Assembly: GCF_029227915.1 (NCBI RefSeq)
Contig: NC_079886.1
Coordinates: 25,832,501 to 25,896,500, forward strand
Source of the DNA: Hydractinia symbiolongicarpus
Taxonomy: Eukaryota; Cnidaria; Hydrozoa; Anthoathecata; Hydractiniidae
Direction: 5' to 3'
Length of the DNA stretch: 64,000 nucleotides
Positions 48,506 to 60,990 of this stretch are shown here, piece by piece; the stretch's first letter is position 1; each line of letters begins with the position of its first letter. Under the pieces are notes generated by a model. It saw only the letters and a program-made list of their open reading frames with translations, did no database searches and was not told the origin of the DNA. The translations under genes and the position numbers were made by a program.

Positions 48506-50150
48506 AAATTGAGACAGTTTCAAAAACTACATTCCATTGACTTTCTAACGGTATCAGTCCGTTTCTGTTACAACGGTTGCGTCACATATGCGTATCAACA
48601 TGTGTTTAGCGATGTTTTTCTGATATTATTATGTTGTATCGCTTTTAACAGTGAAACGATTGACTGTAGGACTTAATTGAACTGATTTTGGACTTTAACT
48701 TTATAAATGTGATAATTGAGACAATTGGACTCCCAGAAATAACAATGTTCTGAATTTGAAATGATTGCTAGAACACAGCGATTACACTGGGCGTTGTGGT
48801 TGCGCTTCATTTAAAAATGCAGATAAATAAGTCATTTTTTACTGTAGAACCAATCCTAGCCGTGATCGCACGGTGAAGAAATAGAGACAGTTTCAATTAC
48901 TACATTTCGTTGACTTTCTAACGGTATCAGTCCGCTTCAGTTACAACGGTTGCGTCACATATTCGTACCAACATGTATTTAGCGATATTTTTCTGATATT
49001 ACTAGGTTGCATCGCTTTTAACAGTGAAACGATTGACTGTGGGACTTACTTGAACTGATTTTGGACTTTAACTTTATAAATGTGATAATTGTAACAATTG
49101 GACTCCATGCGATCACATTCTTCTTAAATTGGCATGATTGACGGAACTCAGCGATTACACTGGGCGCTGTGGTAGCGCTTCATTTAAAAATGTAGATATG
49201 TAAGTCATTTTTTACTGTGGGACCAATCCCAGCCGTCATCGCACGCTGAAGAAATTGAGACAGTTTCAAAAACTACATTTCATTTACTTTCTAACGGTGT
49301 CAGCCCGTTTGAGTTACAACAGTTGGGTCACATTTTCGTACCAACATGTATTTAGCGATATTTTTCTGATATTACTAGGTTGCATCGCTTTTAACAGTGA
49401 AACGATTGGCTGTGGGACTTAATTAAAGTGATTTGGGACTGTGACCTTACAAATGTGATGAATGAGACAATTGGACTCCATGAAATAACATTCTTCTTAA
49501 ATTGGCATGATTGACGGAACTCAGCGATTACACTGGGCGCTGTGGTATCGCTTCATTTAATAATGTAGATAAATAAGTCACTTTTTACTGTGGGACCAAT
49601 CCTAGCCGCTATCGCACGCCGAGGAAGTTGAGACATTTTCGAAAACTACATTTCATTGACTTTCTAACGGTATCAGTCCGTTTAAGTTACGACGCTTGGG
49701 TAACATTTTCGTACCAACATGTATTTAGCGATATTTTTCTGATATTACTAGGTTGCATCGCTTTTATCAGTGAAACAATTGACTGTGGGACTTAATTCAA
49801 CTGATTTTGGACTGTGATCTGACAAATGTGATGAATGAGACAATTGGACTCCATGAAATAACATTCTTCCTAAATTGGCATGATTGCGGGTACTCAGCGA
49901 TTACACTGGGCGCTGTGGTAGCGCTTCATTTAAAAATGCAGATAAATAAGTCATTTTTTACTGTAACACCAATCGCAGCTGTCATCGCACGCTGAAGAAA
50001 TAGACACAGTTTCAAAAACTACATTTCGTTGACTTTCTGACGGTATAAGTCCGTTTCTGTTACAACGGTTGTGTCACATATTCGTACCAACATGTATTTA
50101 GCGATACTTTTCTGATATTACTAGATTGCATCGCTTTTAACAGTGAAACG
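47694..50150. repeat. Right copy of the segment at 1.5-4.3 kb
   Basis: Collinear with 1,495-4,330 at offsets 46,199 and then 45,826 (see the left copy). It shares CGTATCAACATG, CGATCACATTC, the GGCTGTGGGACTTAATTAAAG monomer and the TTTTATCAGTGAAACAATTG monomer. It lacks the extra monomer near 3,370-3,745. Differences by eye are scattered single bases such as ATTATTATGTTG at about 48,622. Confidence 0.85.
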
Positions 50151-50770
50151 ATTGGCTGTGGGACTTAATTAAAGTGATTTGGGACTGTGACCTTACAAAT
50201 GTGATGAATGAGACAATTGGACTCCATGAAATAACATTCTTCTTAAATTGGCATGATTGACGGAACTCAGCGATTACACTGGGCGCTGTGGTATCGCTTC
50301 ATTTAATAATGTAGATAAATAAGTCACTTTTTACTGTGGGACCAATCCTTGCCGCTATCGCACGCCGAGGAAGTTGAGACATTTTCGAAAACTACATTTC
50401 ATTGACTTTCTAACGGTATCAGTCCGTTTAAGTTACAACGCTTGGGTCACATTTTCGTACCAACATGTATTTAGCGATATTTTTCTGATATTACTAGGTT
50501 GCATCGCTTTTATCAGTGAAACAATTGACTGTGGGACTTAATTCAACTGATTTTGGACTGTGATCTGACAAATGTGATGAATGAGACAATTGGACTCCAT
50601 GAAATAACATTCTTCCTAAATTGGCATGATTGCGGGTACTCAGCGATTACACTGGGGGCTGTGGTAGCGCTTCATTTAAAAATGCAGATAAATAAGTCAT
50701 TTTTTACTGTAGGACCAATCCTAGCTGTTATCGCACGCTGAAGAAATAGAGACACTTTCAAAAACTACAT
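49400..50770. repeat. Two-monomer unit doubled at 746-bp offset
   Basis: The pair of monomers with GGCTGTGGGACTTAATTAAAG and TTTTATCAGTGAAACAATTG at about 49,400-50,145 is repeated from about 50,150. The GATTTTGGACTGTGATCTG segment at 49,803 recurs 746 bp later. The second copy has single-base changes (CACTGGGGGCTG near 50,651) and then leaves this subtype order near 50,720. Exactly two monomers. Confidence 0.82.
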
Positions 50771-51245
50771 TTCATTGACTTTCTATCGGTATCAGTCCGT
50801 TTCAGTTACAACAGTTGCGTCACATATTCGTACCAACATGTATTTAGCGATATTTTTCTGATATTACTAGGTTGTATCGCTTTTAACAGTGAAACGATTG
50901 ACTGTGGGACTTAATTGAACTGATTTTGAACTTTAACTTTATAAGCGTGATAATTGAGACAATTGGTCTCAAAGAAATAACAATGTTCTGAATTTGACAT
51001 GATTGCTAGAACTCAGCGATTACACTGGGCGCTGTTGTACGCTTCATTTAAAAATGCAGATAAATATGTCATTTTTTACTGTAGGACCAATCCTAGCTGT
51101 TATCGCACGCTGAAGAAATAGAGACAGTTTCAAAAACTACATTTCATTGACTTTCTAACGGTATCAGTCCGTTTCAGTTACAACGGTTGCGTCACATATT
51201 CGTACCAACATATATTTATCGATATTTTTCTGATATTACTAGGTT
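50771..51245. repeat. Satellite monomers between two duplicated segments
   Basis: Just over one monomer of B-type (GCAGATAAATA, GTAGGACC). One hairpin has lost a base (GCGCTGTTGTACGC near 51,030), which breaks the stem. Private changes include TCTATCGGTATC near 50,780 and AAGCGTGATAATTG near 50,943. Only satellite. Confidence 0.75.
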
Positions 51246-53070
51246 GCCTCGCCTTAAAAAGTGAAACGATTGACTGTGGGACTTATTTGAACTGATTTTG
51301 GACTGTGACCTTACAAATGTGATGAATGAGACAATTGGACTCCATGAAATAACATTCTTCTTAAATTGGCATGATTGCCGGAACTCAGCGTTTAAACTGG
51401 GCGCTGTGGTAGCGCTTCATTTAAAAATGTAGATATATAAGTCATTTTTTACTGTGGGACCAATCCTAGCCGTTATGGCACGCCGAAGAAGTTGAGACAT
51501 TTTCGAAAACTACATTTGATTGATTTTCTAACGGTATCAGTTCGTTTCAATTAGAACGCTTGGGTCACATTTTCGTACCAACATGTATTTAGCGACATTT
51601 TTCTGATATTACTAGGTTGCATCGCTTTTAACAGTGAAACAATTGACTGTGGGACTTAATTGAACTCATTTTGGACTGTGACCTAACAAATGTGATGAAT
51701 GAGACAATTGCACTCCATGAAATAACATTCTCCTTAAATTGGCATGATTGCCGGTACTCCGCGATTACACTGGGCCCTGTGGTAGCGCTTCATTTAAAGG
51801 TGTAGATATATTAGTCATTTTTTACTGTGGGACCAATCTTAGCCGTTATCCCACGCTGAAGAAATGAAGACAGTTTCAAAAACTTCATTTCATTGACTTT
51901 CTAACGGTATCAGTCCGTTTCTGTTACAACGGTTGCGTCACATATTCGAAACCAACATGTATTTAGCGATATTTTTCTGATATTACTAGATTGCATCGCT
52001 TTTAACAGTGAAACGATTGAATGTGGGAGTTAATTGAACTGATTTTGGACTTTAACTTTATAAATGCAATAATTGAGAGAATTGAACTTCAAGAAATAAA
52101 ATTATTCTGAATTTGACATGATTGCTAGAACTCAGCGATTACACTGGGCGCTGTGGTAGCGCTTCATTTGAAAATGTAGATATGTAAGTCATTTTTTACT
52201 GTGGGACCAATCCTAGCCGTTATGGCACGCCGAAGAAGTTGAGACATTTTCGAAAACTACATTTGATTGATTTTCTAACGGTATCAGTCCGTTTCAATTA
52301 GAACGCTTGGGTCACATTTTCGTACCAACATGTATTTAGCGACATTTTTCTGATATTACTAGGTTGCATCGCTTTTAACAGTGAAACAATAGACTGTGGG
52401 ACTTAATTGAACTCATTTTGGACTGTGACCTAACAAATGTGATGACTGAGATAATTGCACTCCATGAAATAACATTCTCCTTAAATTGGCATGATTGCCG
52501 GTACTCAGCGATTACACTGGGCGCTGTGGTAGCGCTTCATTTAAAGGTGTAGATATATTAGTCATTTTTTACTGTGGGACCAATCTTAGCCGTTATCCCA
52601 CGCTGAAGAAATAGAGACAGTTTCAAAAACTTCATTTCATTGACTTTCTAACGGTATCACTCTGTTTCTGTTACAACGGTTGCGTCACATATTCGTACCA
52701 ACATGTGTTTAGCGATAGTTTTCTGATATTACTAGGTTGTATCGTTTTTAACAGTGAAACGATTGACTGTGGGACATAATTGAACTGATTTAGGACTTTA
52801 ACTTTTTAAGTGTGATAATTAAGACAATTGAACTCCAAGAAATAACAATGTTCTGAATTTGACATGATTGCTAGAACTCAGCGATTACATTGGGCGCTGT
52901 GGTAGCGCTTCATTTAAAAATGCAGATAAATAAGACATTTTTTACTGTAGGACCAATCCTAGCTGTTATCGCACGTTGAAGAAATAGAGACAGTTTCAAA
53001 AACTACATTTCGTTGACCTTCTGACGGTATAAGTCCGTTTCTGTTACAACGGTTGTGTCACATATTCGTA
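51246..53070. repeat. Segment repeated about 3.1 kb away, copy 1
   Basis: Begins at GCCTCGCCTTAAAAAG (51,246), matched at 54,350 (offset 3,104); ATCGTTTTTAACAG at 52,741 is matched at 55,841 (offset 3,100). The offset is eight monomers plus one 119-bp short monomer (3,103), changed slightly by small gaps such as the missing CTT near 54,460. Shared rare variants include GGGCCCTGTGG, CAATAGACTGTGG, GATGACTGAGATAATTGCA and CACTCTGTTTCTG. Confidence 0.82.
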
Positions 53071-54349
53071 CCAACATGTATTTAGCGATACTTTTCTGAT
53101 ATTACTAGATTGCATCGCTTCTAACATTTCATTTCCTTTCTAACGGTGTCAGTCCGTTTAAGTTGCAATGGTTGGTTCACATATTTGTACCAACATGTAT
53201 TTTGCGATATTTTTCTGATACAAGTAGGTTGCATCGCTTTTAACAGTGAAACGATTGACTGTGGGACTTACTTGAACTGATTTTGGACTTTAACTTTATA
53301 AATGTGATAATTGTAACAATTGGACTCCATGCGATCACATTCTTCTTAAATTGGCATGATTGACGGAACTCAGCGATTACACTGGGCGCTGTGGTAGCGC
53401 TTCATTTAAAAATGTAGATATGTAAGTCATTTTTTACTGTGGGACCAATCCTAGCCGTCATCGCACGCTGAAGAAATTGAGACAGTTTCAAAAACTACAT
53501 TTCATTTACTTTCTAACGGTGTCAGCCCGTTTGAGTTACAACAGTTGGGTCACATTTTCGTACCAACATGTATTTAGCGATATTTTTCTGATATTACTAG
53601 GTTGCATCGCTTTTAACAGTGAAACGATTGGCTGTGGGACTTAATTAAAGTGATTTGGGACTGTGACCTTACAAATGTGATGAATGAGACAATTGGACTC
53701 CATGAAATAACATTCTTCTTAAATTGGCATGATTGACGGAACTCAGCGATTACACTGTGCGCTGTGGTATCGCTTCATTTAATAATGTAGATAAATAAGT
53801 CACTTTTTACTGTGGGACCAATCCTAGCCGCTATAGCACGCTGAGGAAGTTGAGACATTTTCGAAAACTACATTTCATTGACTTTCTAACGGTATCAGTC
53901 CGTTTAAGTTACAACGCTTGGGTCACATTTTCGTACCAACATGTATTTAGCGATATTTTTCTGATATTACTAGGTTGCATCGCTTTTATCAGTGAAACAA
54001 TTGACTGTGGGACTTAATTCAACTGATTTTGGACTGTGATCTGACAAATGTGATGAATGAGACAATTGGACTCCATGAAATAACATTCTTCCTAAATTGG
54101 CATGATTGACGGAACTCAGCGATTACACTGGGCGCTGTGGTAGCGCTTCATTTAAAAATGCAGATAAATAAGTCATTTTTTACTGTAAGACCAATCGCAG
54201 CTGTCATCGCACGCTGAAGAAATAGACACAGTTTCAAAAACTACATTTCGTTGACTTTCTGACGGTATAAGTCCGTTTCTGTTACAACGGTTGTGTCACA
54301 TATTCGTACCAACATGTATTTAGCGATACTTTTCTGATATTACTAGGTT
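53071..54349. repeat. Satellite with first 119-bp short monomer and 49-kb-type monomers
   Basis: Holds the first short monomer (53,111-53,229), then monomers with CGATCACATTC, GGCTGTGGGACTTAATTAAAG and TTTTATCAGTGAAAC, the same order as 49.0-50.1 kb and 57.4-58.2 kb. One hairpin reads TGTGCGCTGTGGTATCGC near 53,757. This is the left edge of the family that dominates the right end. Confidence 0.8.
53111..53229. repeat. 119-bp short monomer, copy 1
   Basis: From TGCATCGCTT at 53,111 to the next TGCATCGCTT at 53,230 is 119 bp instead of 373. The sequence passes directly from CGCTTCTAACA to TTTCATTTCCTTTC; in full monomers those points lie 254 bp further apart. ACA is present at both ends of the lost piece (TAACA and CTACA), a 3-base microhomology. 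The lost part includes the GCGCT hairpin and the B-box-like site. Confidence 0.9.
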
Positions 54350-56170
54350 GCCTCGCCTTAAAAAGTGAAACGATTGACTGTGGGACTTATTTGAACTGAT
54401 TTTGGAATGTGACCTTACAAATGTGATGAATGAGACAATTGGACTCCATGAAATAACATTCTTAAATTGGCATGATTGCCGGAACTCAGCGTTTAAACTG
54501 GGCGCTGTGGTAGCGCTTCATTTAAAAATGTAGATGTATAAGTCATTTTTTACTGTGGGACCAATCCTAGCCGTTATGGCACGCCGAAGAAGTTGAGACA
54601 TTTTCGAAAACTATATTTGATTGATTTTCTAACGGTATCAGTCCGTTTCAATTAGAACGCTTGGGTCACATTTTCGTACCAACATGTATTTAGCGACATT
54701 TTTCTGATATTACTAGGTTGCATCGCTTTTAACAGTGAAACAATTGACTGTGGGACTTAATTGAACTCATTTTGGACTGTGACATAACAAATGTGATGAA
54801 TGAGACAATTGCACTCCATGAAATAACATTCTCCTTAAATTGGCATGATTGCCGGTACTCCGCGATTACACTGGGCCCTGTGGTAGCGCTTCATTTAAAG
54901 GTGTAGATATATTAGTCATTTTTTACTGTGGGAGCAATCTTAGCCGTCATCCCACGCTGAAGAAATAGAGACAGTTTCAAAAACTTCATTTCATTGACTT
55001 TCTAACGGTATCAGTCCGTTTCTGTTACAACGGTTGCGTCACATATTCGTACCAACATGTATTTAGCGATATTTTTCTGATATTACTAGATTGCATCGCT
55101 TTTAACAGTGAAACGATTGAATGTGGGAGTTAATTGAACTGATTTTGGACTTTAACTTTATAAATGCAATAATTGAGAGAATTGAACTCCAAGAAATAAA
55201 ATTATTCTGAATTTGACATGATTGCTAGAACTCAGCGATTACACTGGCCGCTGTGGTAGCGCTTCATTTGAAAATGTAGATATGTAAGTCATTTTTTACT
55301 GTGGGACCAATCCTAGCCGTTATGGCACGCCGAAGAAGTTGAGACATTTTCGAAAACTACATTTGATTGATTTTCTAACGGTATCAGTCCGTTTCAATTA
55401 GAACGCTTGGGTCACATTTTCGTACCAACATGTATTTAGCGACATTTTTCTGATATTACTAGGTTGCATCGCTTTTAACAGTGAAACAATAGACTGTGGG
55501 ACTCAATTGAACTCATTTTGGACTGTGACCTAACAAATGTGATGACTGAGATAATTGCAGTCCATGAAATAACATTCTCCTTAAATTGGCATGATTTCCG
55601 ATACTCAGCGATTACACTCGGCGCTGTGGTAGCGCTTCATTTAAAGGTGTAGATATATTAGTCATTTTTTACTGTGGGACCAATCTTAGCCGTTATCCCA
55701 CGCTGAAGAAATAGAGACAGTTTCAAAAACTTCATTTCATTGACTTTCTAACGGTATCACTCTGTTTCTGTTACAACGGTTGCGTCACATATTCGTACCA
55801 ACATGTGTTTAGCGATAGTTTTCTGATATTACTAGGTTGTATCGTTTTTAACAGTGAAACGATTGACTGTGGGACATAATTGAACTGATTTTGGACTTTA
55901 ACTTTTTAAGTGTGATAATTAAGACAATTGAACTCCAAGAAATAACAATGTTCTGAATTTGACATGATTGCTAGAACTCAGCGATTACATTGGGCGCTGT
56001 GGTAGCGCTTCATTTAAAAATGCAGATAAATAAGACATTTTTTACTGTAGGACCAATCCTAGCTGTTATCGCACGTTGAAGAAATAGAGACAGTTTCAAA
56101 AACTACATTTCATTGACTTTCTAACGGTATCAGTCCGTTTAAGTTACAACGGTTGCGTCACATATTCGTA
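54350..56170. repeat. Segment repeated about 3.1 kb away, copy 2
   Basis: Second copy of 51,246-53,070. It has a 3-base loss near 54,460 (ACATTCTTAAATTGG), and substitutions such as CTATATTTGATTG near 54,612, CACTGGCCGCTG near 55,246 and CACTCGGCGCTG near 55,616. The two hairpin substitutions weaken or shift the GCGCT stem. The C-type with CACTCTGTTTCTG near 55,758 is the right-hand marker. Confidence 0.82.
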
Positions 56171-56589
56171 CCAACATGTATTTAGCGATATTTTTCTGAT
56201 ATTACTAGGTTGTATCGCCTTTAACAGTAAAACGATTGACTGTGGGACTTAATTGAACTGATTTCGGACTTTAACTTTATAAGTGTGATAATTGAGATAA
56301 TTGAACTCCAAGAAATAACAATGTTCTGAATTTGACATGATTGCTAGAACTCAGCGATTACACTGGGCGCTGTGGTAGCGCTTTATTTAAAAAATGCAGA
56401 TAAATAAGTCATTTTTTACTGTAGGACCAATCCTAGCTATTATCGCACGCTGAAGAAATAGAGACAGTTTCAAAAACTACATTTCATTTCCTTTCTAACG
56501 GTGTCAGTCCGTTTGAGTTGCAATGGTTGGTTCACATATTTGTACCAACATGTATTTTGCGATATTTTTCTGATACAAGTAGGTTGCAT

Positions 56590-56606
56590 CGCTTTTTTAT
56601 ATGTGT
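56590..56606. repeat. 54-bp deletion junction inside a monomer
   Basis: The monomer jumps from CATCGCTTTT directly to TTATATGTGTGATAATTAAG. The full sister monomer at about 58,891-58,970 has ACAGTGAAACG...GGACTTTAACTT between these points. The missing piece is about 54 bp, with T-run microhomology at the edges. The loss includes one of the TTAA target sites. Only one copy of this form was seen. Confidence 0.8.
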
Positions 56607-57276
56607 GATAATTAAGACAATTGAACTCCAAGAAATAACAATGTTCTGAATTTGACATGATTGCTAGAACTCAGCGATTACACTAGGCGCTGTGGTATCG
56701 CTTCATTTAAAAATGCAGATAAATAAGTCATTTTTTACTGTAGGACCAATCCTAGCTGTTATCGCACGCTGAAGAAATAGAGACAGTTTTAAAAACTACA
56801 TTTCATTGACTTTCTAACGGTATCAGTCCGTTTAAGTTACAACGCTTGGGTCACATTTTCGTACCAACATGTATTTAGCGATATTTTTCTGATATTACTA
56901 GGTTGCATCGCTTTTATCAGTGAAACAATTGACTGTGGGACTTAATTCAACTGATTTTGGACTGTGATCTGACAAATGTGATGAATGAGACAATTGGACT
57001 CCATGAAATAACATTCTTCCTAAATTGGCATGATTGCGGGTACTCAGCGATTACACTGGGCGCTGTGGTAGCGCTTCATTTAAAAATGCAGATAAATAAG
57101 TCATTTTTTACTGTAAGACCAATCGCAGCTGTCATCGCACGCTGAAGAAATAGACACAGTTTCAAAAACTACATTTCGTTGACTTTCTGACGGTATAAGT
57201 CCGTTTCTGTTACAACGGTTGTGTCACATATTCGTACCAACATGTATTTAGCGATACTTTTCTGGTATTACTAGAT

Positions 57277-57395
57277 TGCATCGCTTCTAACATTTCATTT
57301 CCTTTCTAACGGTGTCAGTCCGTTTAAGTTGCAATGGTTGGTTCACATATTTGTACCAACATGTATTTTGCGATATTTTTCTGATACAAGTAGGT
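57277..57395. repeat. 119-bp short monomer, copy 2
   Basis: Same junction (CTTCTAACATTTCATTTCC) as at 53,121, with the extra variant TTCTGGTATTACTAG upstream that is shared with copies 3 and 5. It lies 2,357 bp before copy 3, which is six full monomers plus one short one. Confidence 0.9.
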
Positions 57396-59633
57396 TGCAT
57401 CGCTTTTAACAGTGAAACGATTGACTGTGGGACTTACTTGAACTGATTTTGGACTTTAACTTTATAAATGTGATAATTGTAACAATTGGACTCCATGCGA
57501 TCACATTCTTCTTAAATTGGCATGATTGACGGAACTCAGCGATTACACTGGGCGCTGTGGTAGCGCTTCATTTAAAAATGTAGATATGTAAGTCATTTTT
57601 TACTGTGGGACCAATCCTAGCCGTCATCGCACGCTGAAGAAATTGAGACAGTTTCAAAAACTACATTTCATTTACTTTCTAACGGTGTCAGCCCGTTTGA
57701 GTTACAACAGTTGGGTCACATTTTCGTACCAACATGTATTTAGCGATATTTTTCTGATATTACTAGGTTGCATCGCTTTTAACAGTGAAACGATTGGCTG
57801 TGGGACTTAATTAAAGTGATTTGGGACTGTGACCTTACAAATGTGATGAATGAGACAATTGGACTCCATGAAATAACATTCTTCTTAAATTGGCATGATT
57901 GACGGAACTCAGCGATTACACTGGGCGCTGTGGTATCGCTTCATTTAATAATGTAGATAAATAAGTCACTTTTTACTGTGGGACCAATCCTAGCCGCTAT
58001 CGCACGCCGAGGAAGTTGAGACATTTTCGAAAGCTACATTTCATTGATTTTCTAACGGTATCAGTCCGTTTAAGTTACAACGCTTGGGTCACATTTTCGT
58101 ACCAACATGTATTTAGCGATATTTTTCTGATATTACCAGGTTGCATCGCTTTTATCAGTGAAACAATTGACTGTGGGACTTAATTCAACTGATTTTGGAC
58201 TGTGATCTGACAAATGTGATGAATGAGACAATTGGACTCCATGAAATAACATTCTTCCTAAATTGGCATGATTGGGGGTACTCAGCGATTACACTGGGCG
58301 CTGTGGTAGCGCTTCATTTAAAAATGCAGATAAATAAGACATTTTTTACTGTAGGACCAATCCTAGCTGTTATCGCACGTTGAAGAAATAGAGACAGTTT
58401 CAAAAACTACATTTCATTGACTTTCTAACGGTATCAGTCCGTTTAAGTTACAACGGTTGCGTCACATATTCGTACCAACATGTATTTAGCGATATTTTTC
58501 TGATATTACTAGGTTGTATCGCTTTTAACAGTAAAACGATTGACTGTGGGACTTAATTGAACTGATTTCGGACTTTAACTTTATAAGTGTGATAATTGAG
58601 ATAATTGAACTCCAAGAAATAACAATGTTCTGAATTTGACATGATTGCTAGAACTCAGCGATTACACTGGGCGCTGTGGTAGCGCTTTATTTAAAAATGC
58701 AGATAAATAAGTCATTTTTTACTGTAGGACCAATCCTAGCTGTTATCGCACGCTGAAGAAATAGAGACAGTTTCAAAAACTACATTTCATTTCCTTTCTA
58801 ACGGTGTGAGTCCGTTTGAGTTGCAATGGTTGGTTCACATATTTGTACCAACATGTATTTTGCGATATTTTTCTGATACAAGTAGGTTGCATCGCTTTTA
58901 ACAGTGAAACGATTGACTGTGGGACTTAATTGAACTGATTTTGGACTTTAACTTTATATGTGTGATAATTAAGACAATTGAACTCCAAGAAATAACAATG
59001 TTCTGAATTTGACATGATTGCTAGAACTCAGCGATTACACTGGGCGCTGTGGTAGCGCTTCATTTAAAAATGCAGATAAATAAGTCATTTTTTACTGTAG
59101 GAGCAATCCTAGCTGTTATTGCACGCTGAAGAAATGGAGACAGTTTCAAAAACTACATTTCATTGACTTTCTAACGGTATCAGTCCGTTTAAGTTACAAC
59201 GCTTGGGTCATATTTTCGTACCAACATGTATTTAGCGATATTTTTCTGATATTACTAGGTTGCATCGCTTTTATCAGTGAAACAATTGACTGTGGGACTT
59301 AATTCAACTGATTTTGGACTGTGATCTGACAAATGTGATGAATGAGACAATTGGACTCCATGAAATAACATTCTTCCTAAATTGGCATGATTGCGGGTAC
59401 TCAGCGATTACACTGGGCGCTGTGGTAGCGCTTCATTTAAAAATGCAGATAAATAAGTCATTTTTTACTGTAAGACCAATCGCAGCTGTTATCGCACGCT
59501 GAAGAAATAGACACAGTTTCAAAAACTACATTTCGTTGACTTTCTGACGGTATAAGTCCGTTTCTGTTACAACGGTTGTGTCACATATTCGTACCAACAT
59601 GTATTTAGCGATACTTTTCTGGTATTACTAGAT

Positions 59634-59752
59634 TGCATCGCTTCTAACATTTCATTTCCTTTCTAACGGTGTCAGTCCGTTTAAGTTGCAATGGTTGGTT
59701 CACATATTTGTACCAACATGTATTTTGCGATATTTTTCTGATACAAGTAGGT
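59634..59752. repeat. 119-bp short monomer, copy 3
   Basis: CTAACA of the junction is at 59,644, and the upstream TTCTGGTATTAC variant is present. It is the first short monomer of the 2,849-bp unit that is repeated at 62,483. Confidence 0.9.
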
Positions 59753-60871
59753 TGCATCGCTTTTAACAGTGAAACGATTGACTGTGGGACTTACTTGAAC
59801 TGATTTTGGACTTTAACTTTATAAATGTGATAATTGTAACAATTGGACTCCATGCGATCACATTCTTCTTAAATTGGCATGATTGACGGAACTCAGCGAT
59901 TACACTGGGCGCTGTGGTAGCGCTTCATTTAAAAATGTAGATATGTAAGTCATTTTTTACTGTGGGACCAATCCTAGCCGTCATCGCACGCTGAAGAAAT
60001 TGAGACAGTTTCAAAAACTACATTTCATTTACTTTCTAACGGTGTTAGCCCGTTTGAGTTACAACAGTTGGGTCACATTTTCGTACCAACATGTATTTAG
60101 CGATATTTTTCTGATATTACTAGGTTGCATCGCTTTTAACAGTGAAACGATTGGCTGTGGGACTTAATTAAAGTGATTTGGGACTGCGACCTTACAAATG
60201 TGATGAATGAGACAATTGGACTCCATGAAATAACATTCTTCTTAAATTGGCATGATTGACGGAACTCAGCGATTACACTGGGCGCTGTGGTATCGCTTCA
60301 TTTAATAATGTAGATAAATAAGTCACTTTTTACTGTGGGACCAATCCTAGCCGCTATCGCACGCCGAGGAAGTTGAGACATTTTCGAAAGCTACATTTCA
60401 TTGACTTTCTAACGGTATCAGTCCGTTTAAGTTACAACGCTTGGGTCACATTTTCGTACCAACATGTATTTAGCGATATTTTTCTGATATTACTAGGTTG
60501 CATCGCTTTTATCAGTGAAACAATTGACTGTGGGACTTAATTCAACTGATTTTGGACTGTGATCTTACAAATGTGATGAATGAGACAATTGGACTCCATG
60601 AAATAACATTCTTCCTAAATTGGCATGATTGGGGGTACTCAGCGATTACACTGGGCGCTGTGGTAGCGCTTCATTTAAAAATGCAGATAAATAAGTCATT
60701 TTTTACTGTAAGACCAATCGCAGCTGTCATCGCACGCTGAAGAAATAGACACAGTTTCAAAAACTACATTTCGTTGACTTTCTGACGGTATAAGTCCGTT
60801 TCTGTTACAACGGTTGTGTCACATATTCGTACCAACATGTATTTAGCGATACTTCTCTGATATTACTAGAT

Positions 60872-60990
60872 TGCATCGCTTCTAACATTTCATTTCCTTT
60901 CTAACGGTGTCAGTCCGTTTAAGTTGCAATGGTTGGTTCACATATTTGTACCAACATGTATTTTGCGATATTTTTCTGATACAAGTAGGT
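60872..60990. repeat. 119-bp short monomer, copy 4
   Basis: CTAACA of the junction is at 60,882. Upstream it reads GCGATACTTCTCTG, a change shared only with copy 6. The equivalent place in the preceding unit (about 58,500) has a full-length monomer, so this copy was added when the unit grew from 2,357 to 2,849 bp. Confidence 0.9.

Larger units (their letters stand above)
56171..58564. repeat. Satellite region with a 54-bp deletion monomer and the first 2.36-kb unit
   Basis: Contains the monomer with a 54-bp loss at about 56,598, then the order TTTTATCAG, short monomer 2, CGATCACATTC, GGCTGTGGGAC, TTTTATCAG again and a B-type with CAGTAAAACG. The GACTGTGATCTGAC marker near 56,961 recurs 2,357 bp later, so this is the older, shorter form of the unit repeated twice to the right. 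One hairpin lies in CACTAGGCGCTGTGGTATCGC near 56,683. Confidence 0.8.

Noticed and set aside
49807-49995. 62-residue open frame on the plus strand, repeated at 3,981, 50,553, 56,957, 58,195, 59,314, 60,552, 62,163 and 63,401
   Set aside because: It follows one monomer subtype (TTTTATCAGTGAAACAATTG) in its higher-order unit. It starts and stops within satellite and has no recognisable protein features.
56470-56658. 62-residue open frame on the minus strand over the 54-bp deletion
   Set aside because: Created by the deletion joining two parts of a monomer; a single copy with no protein features.
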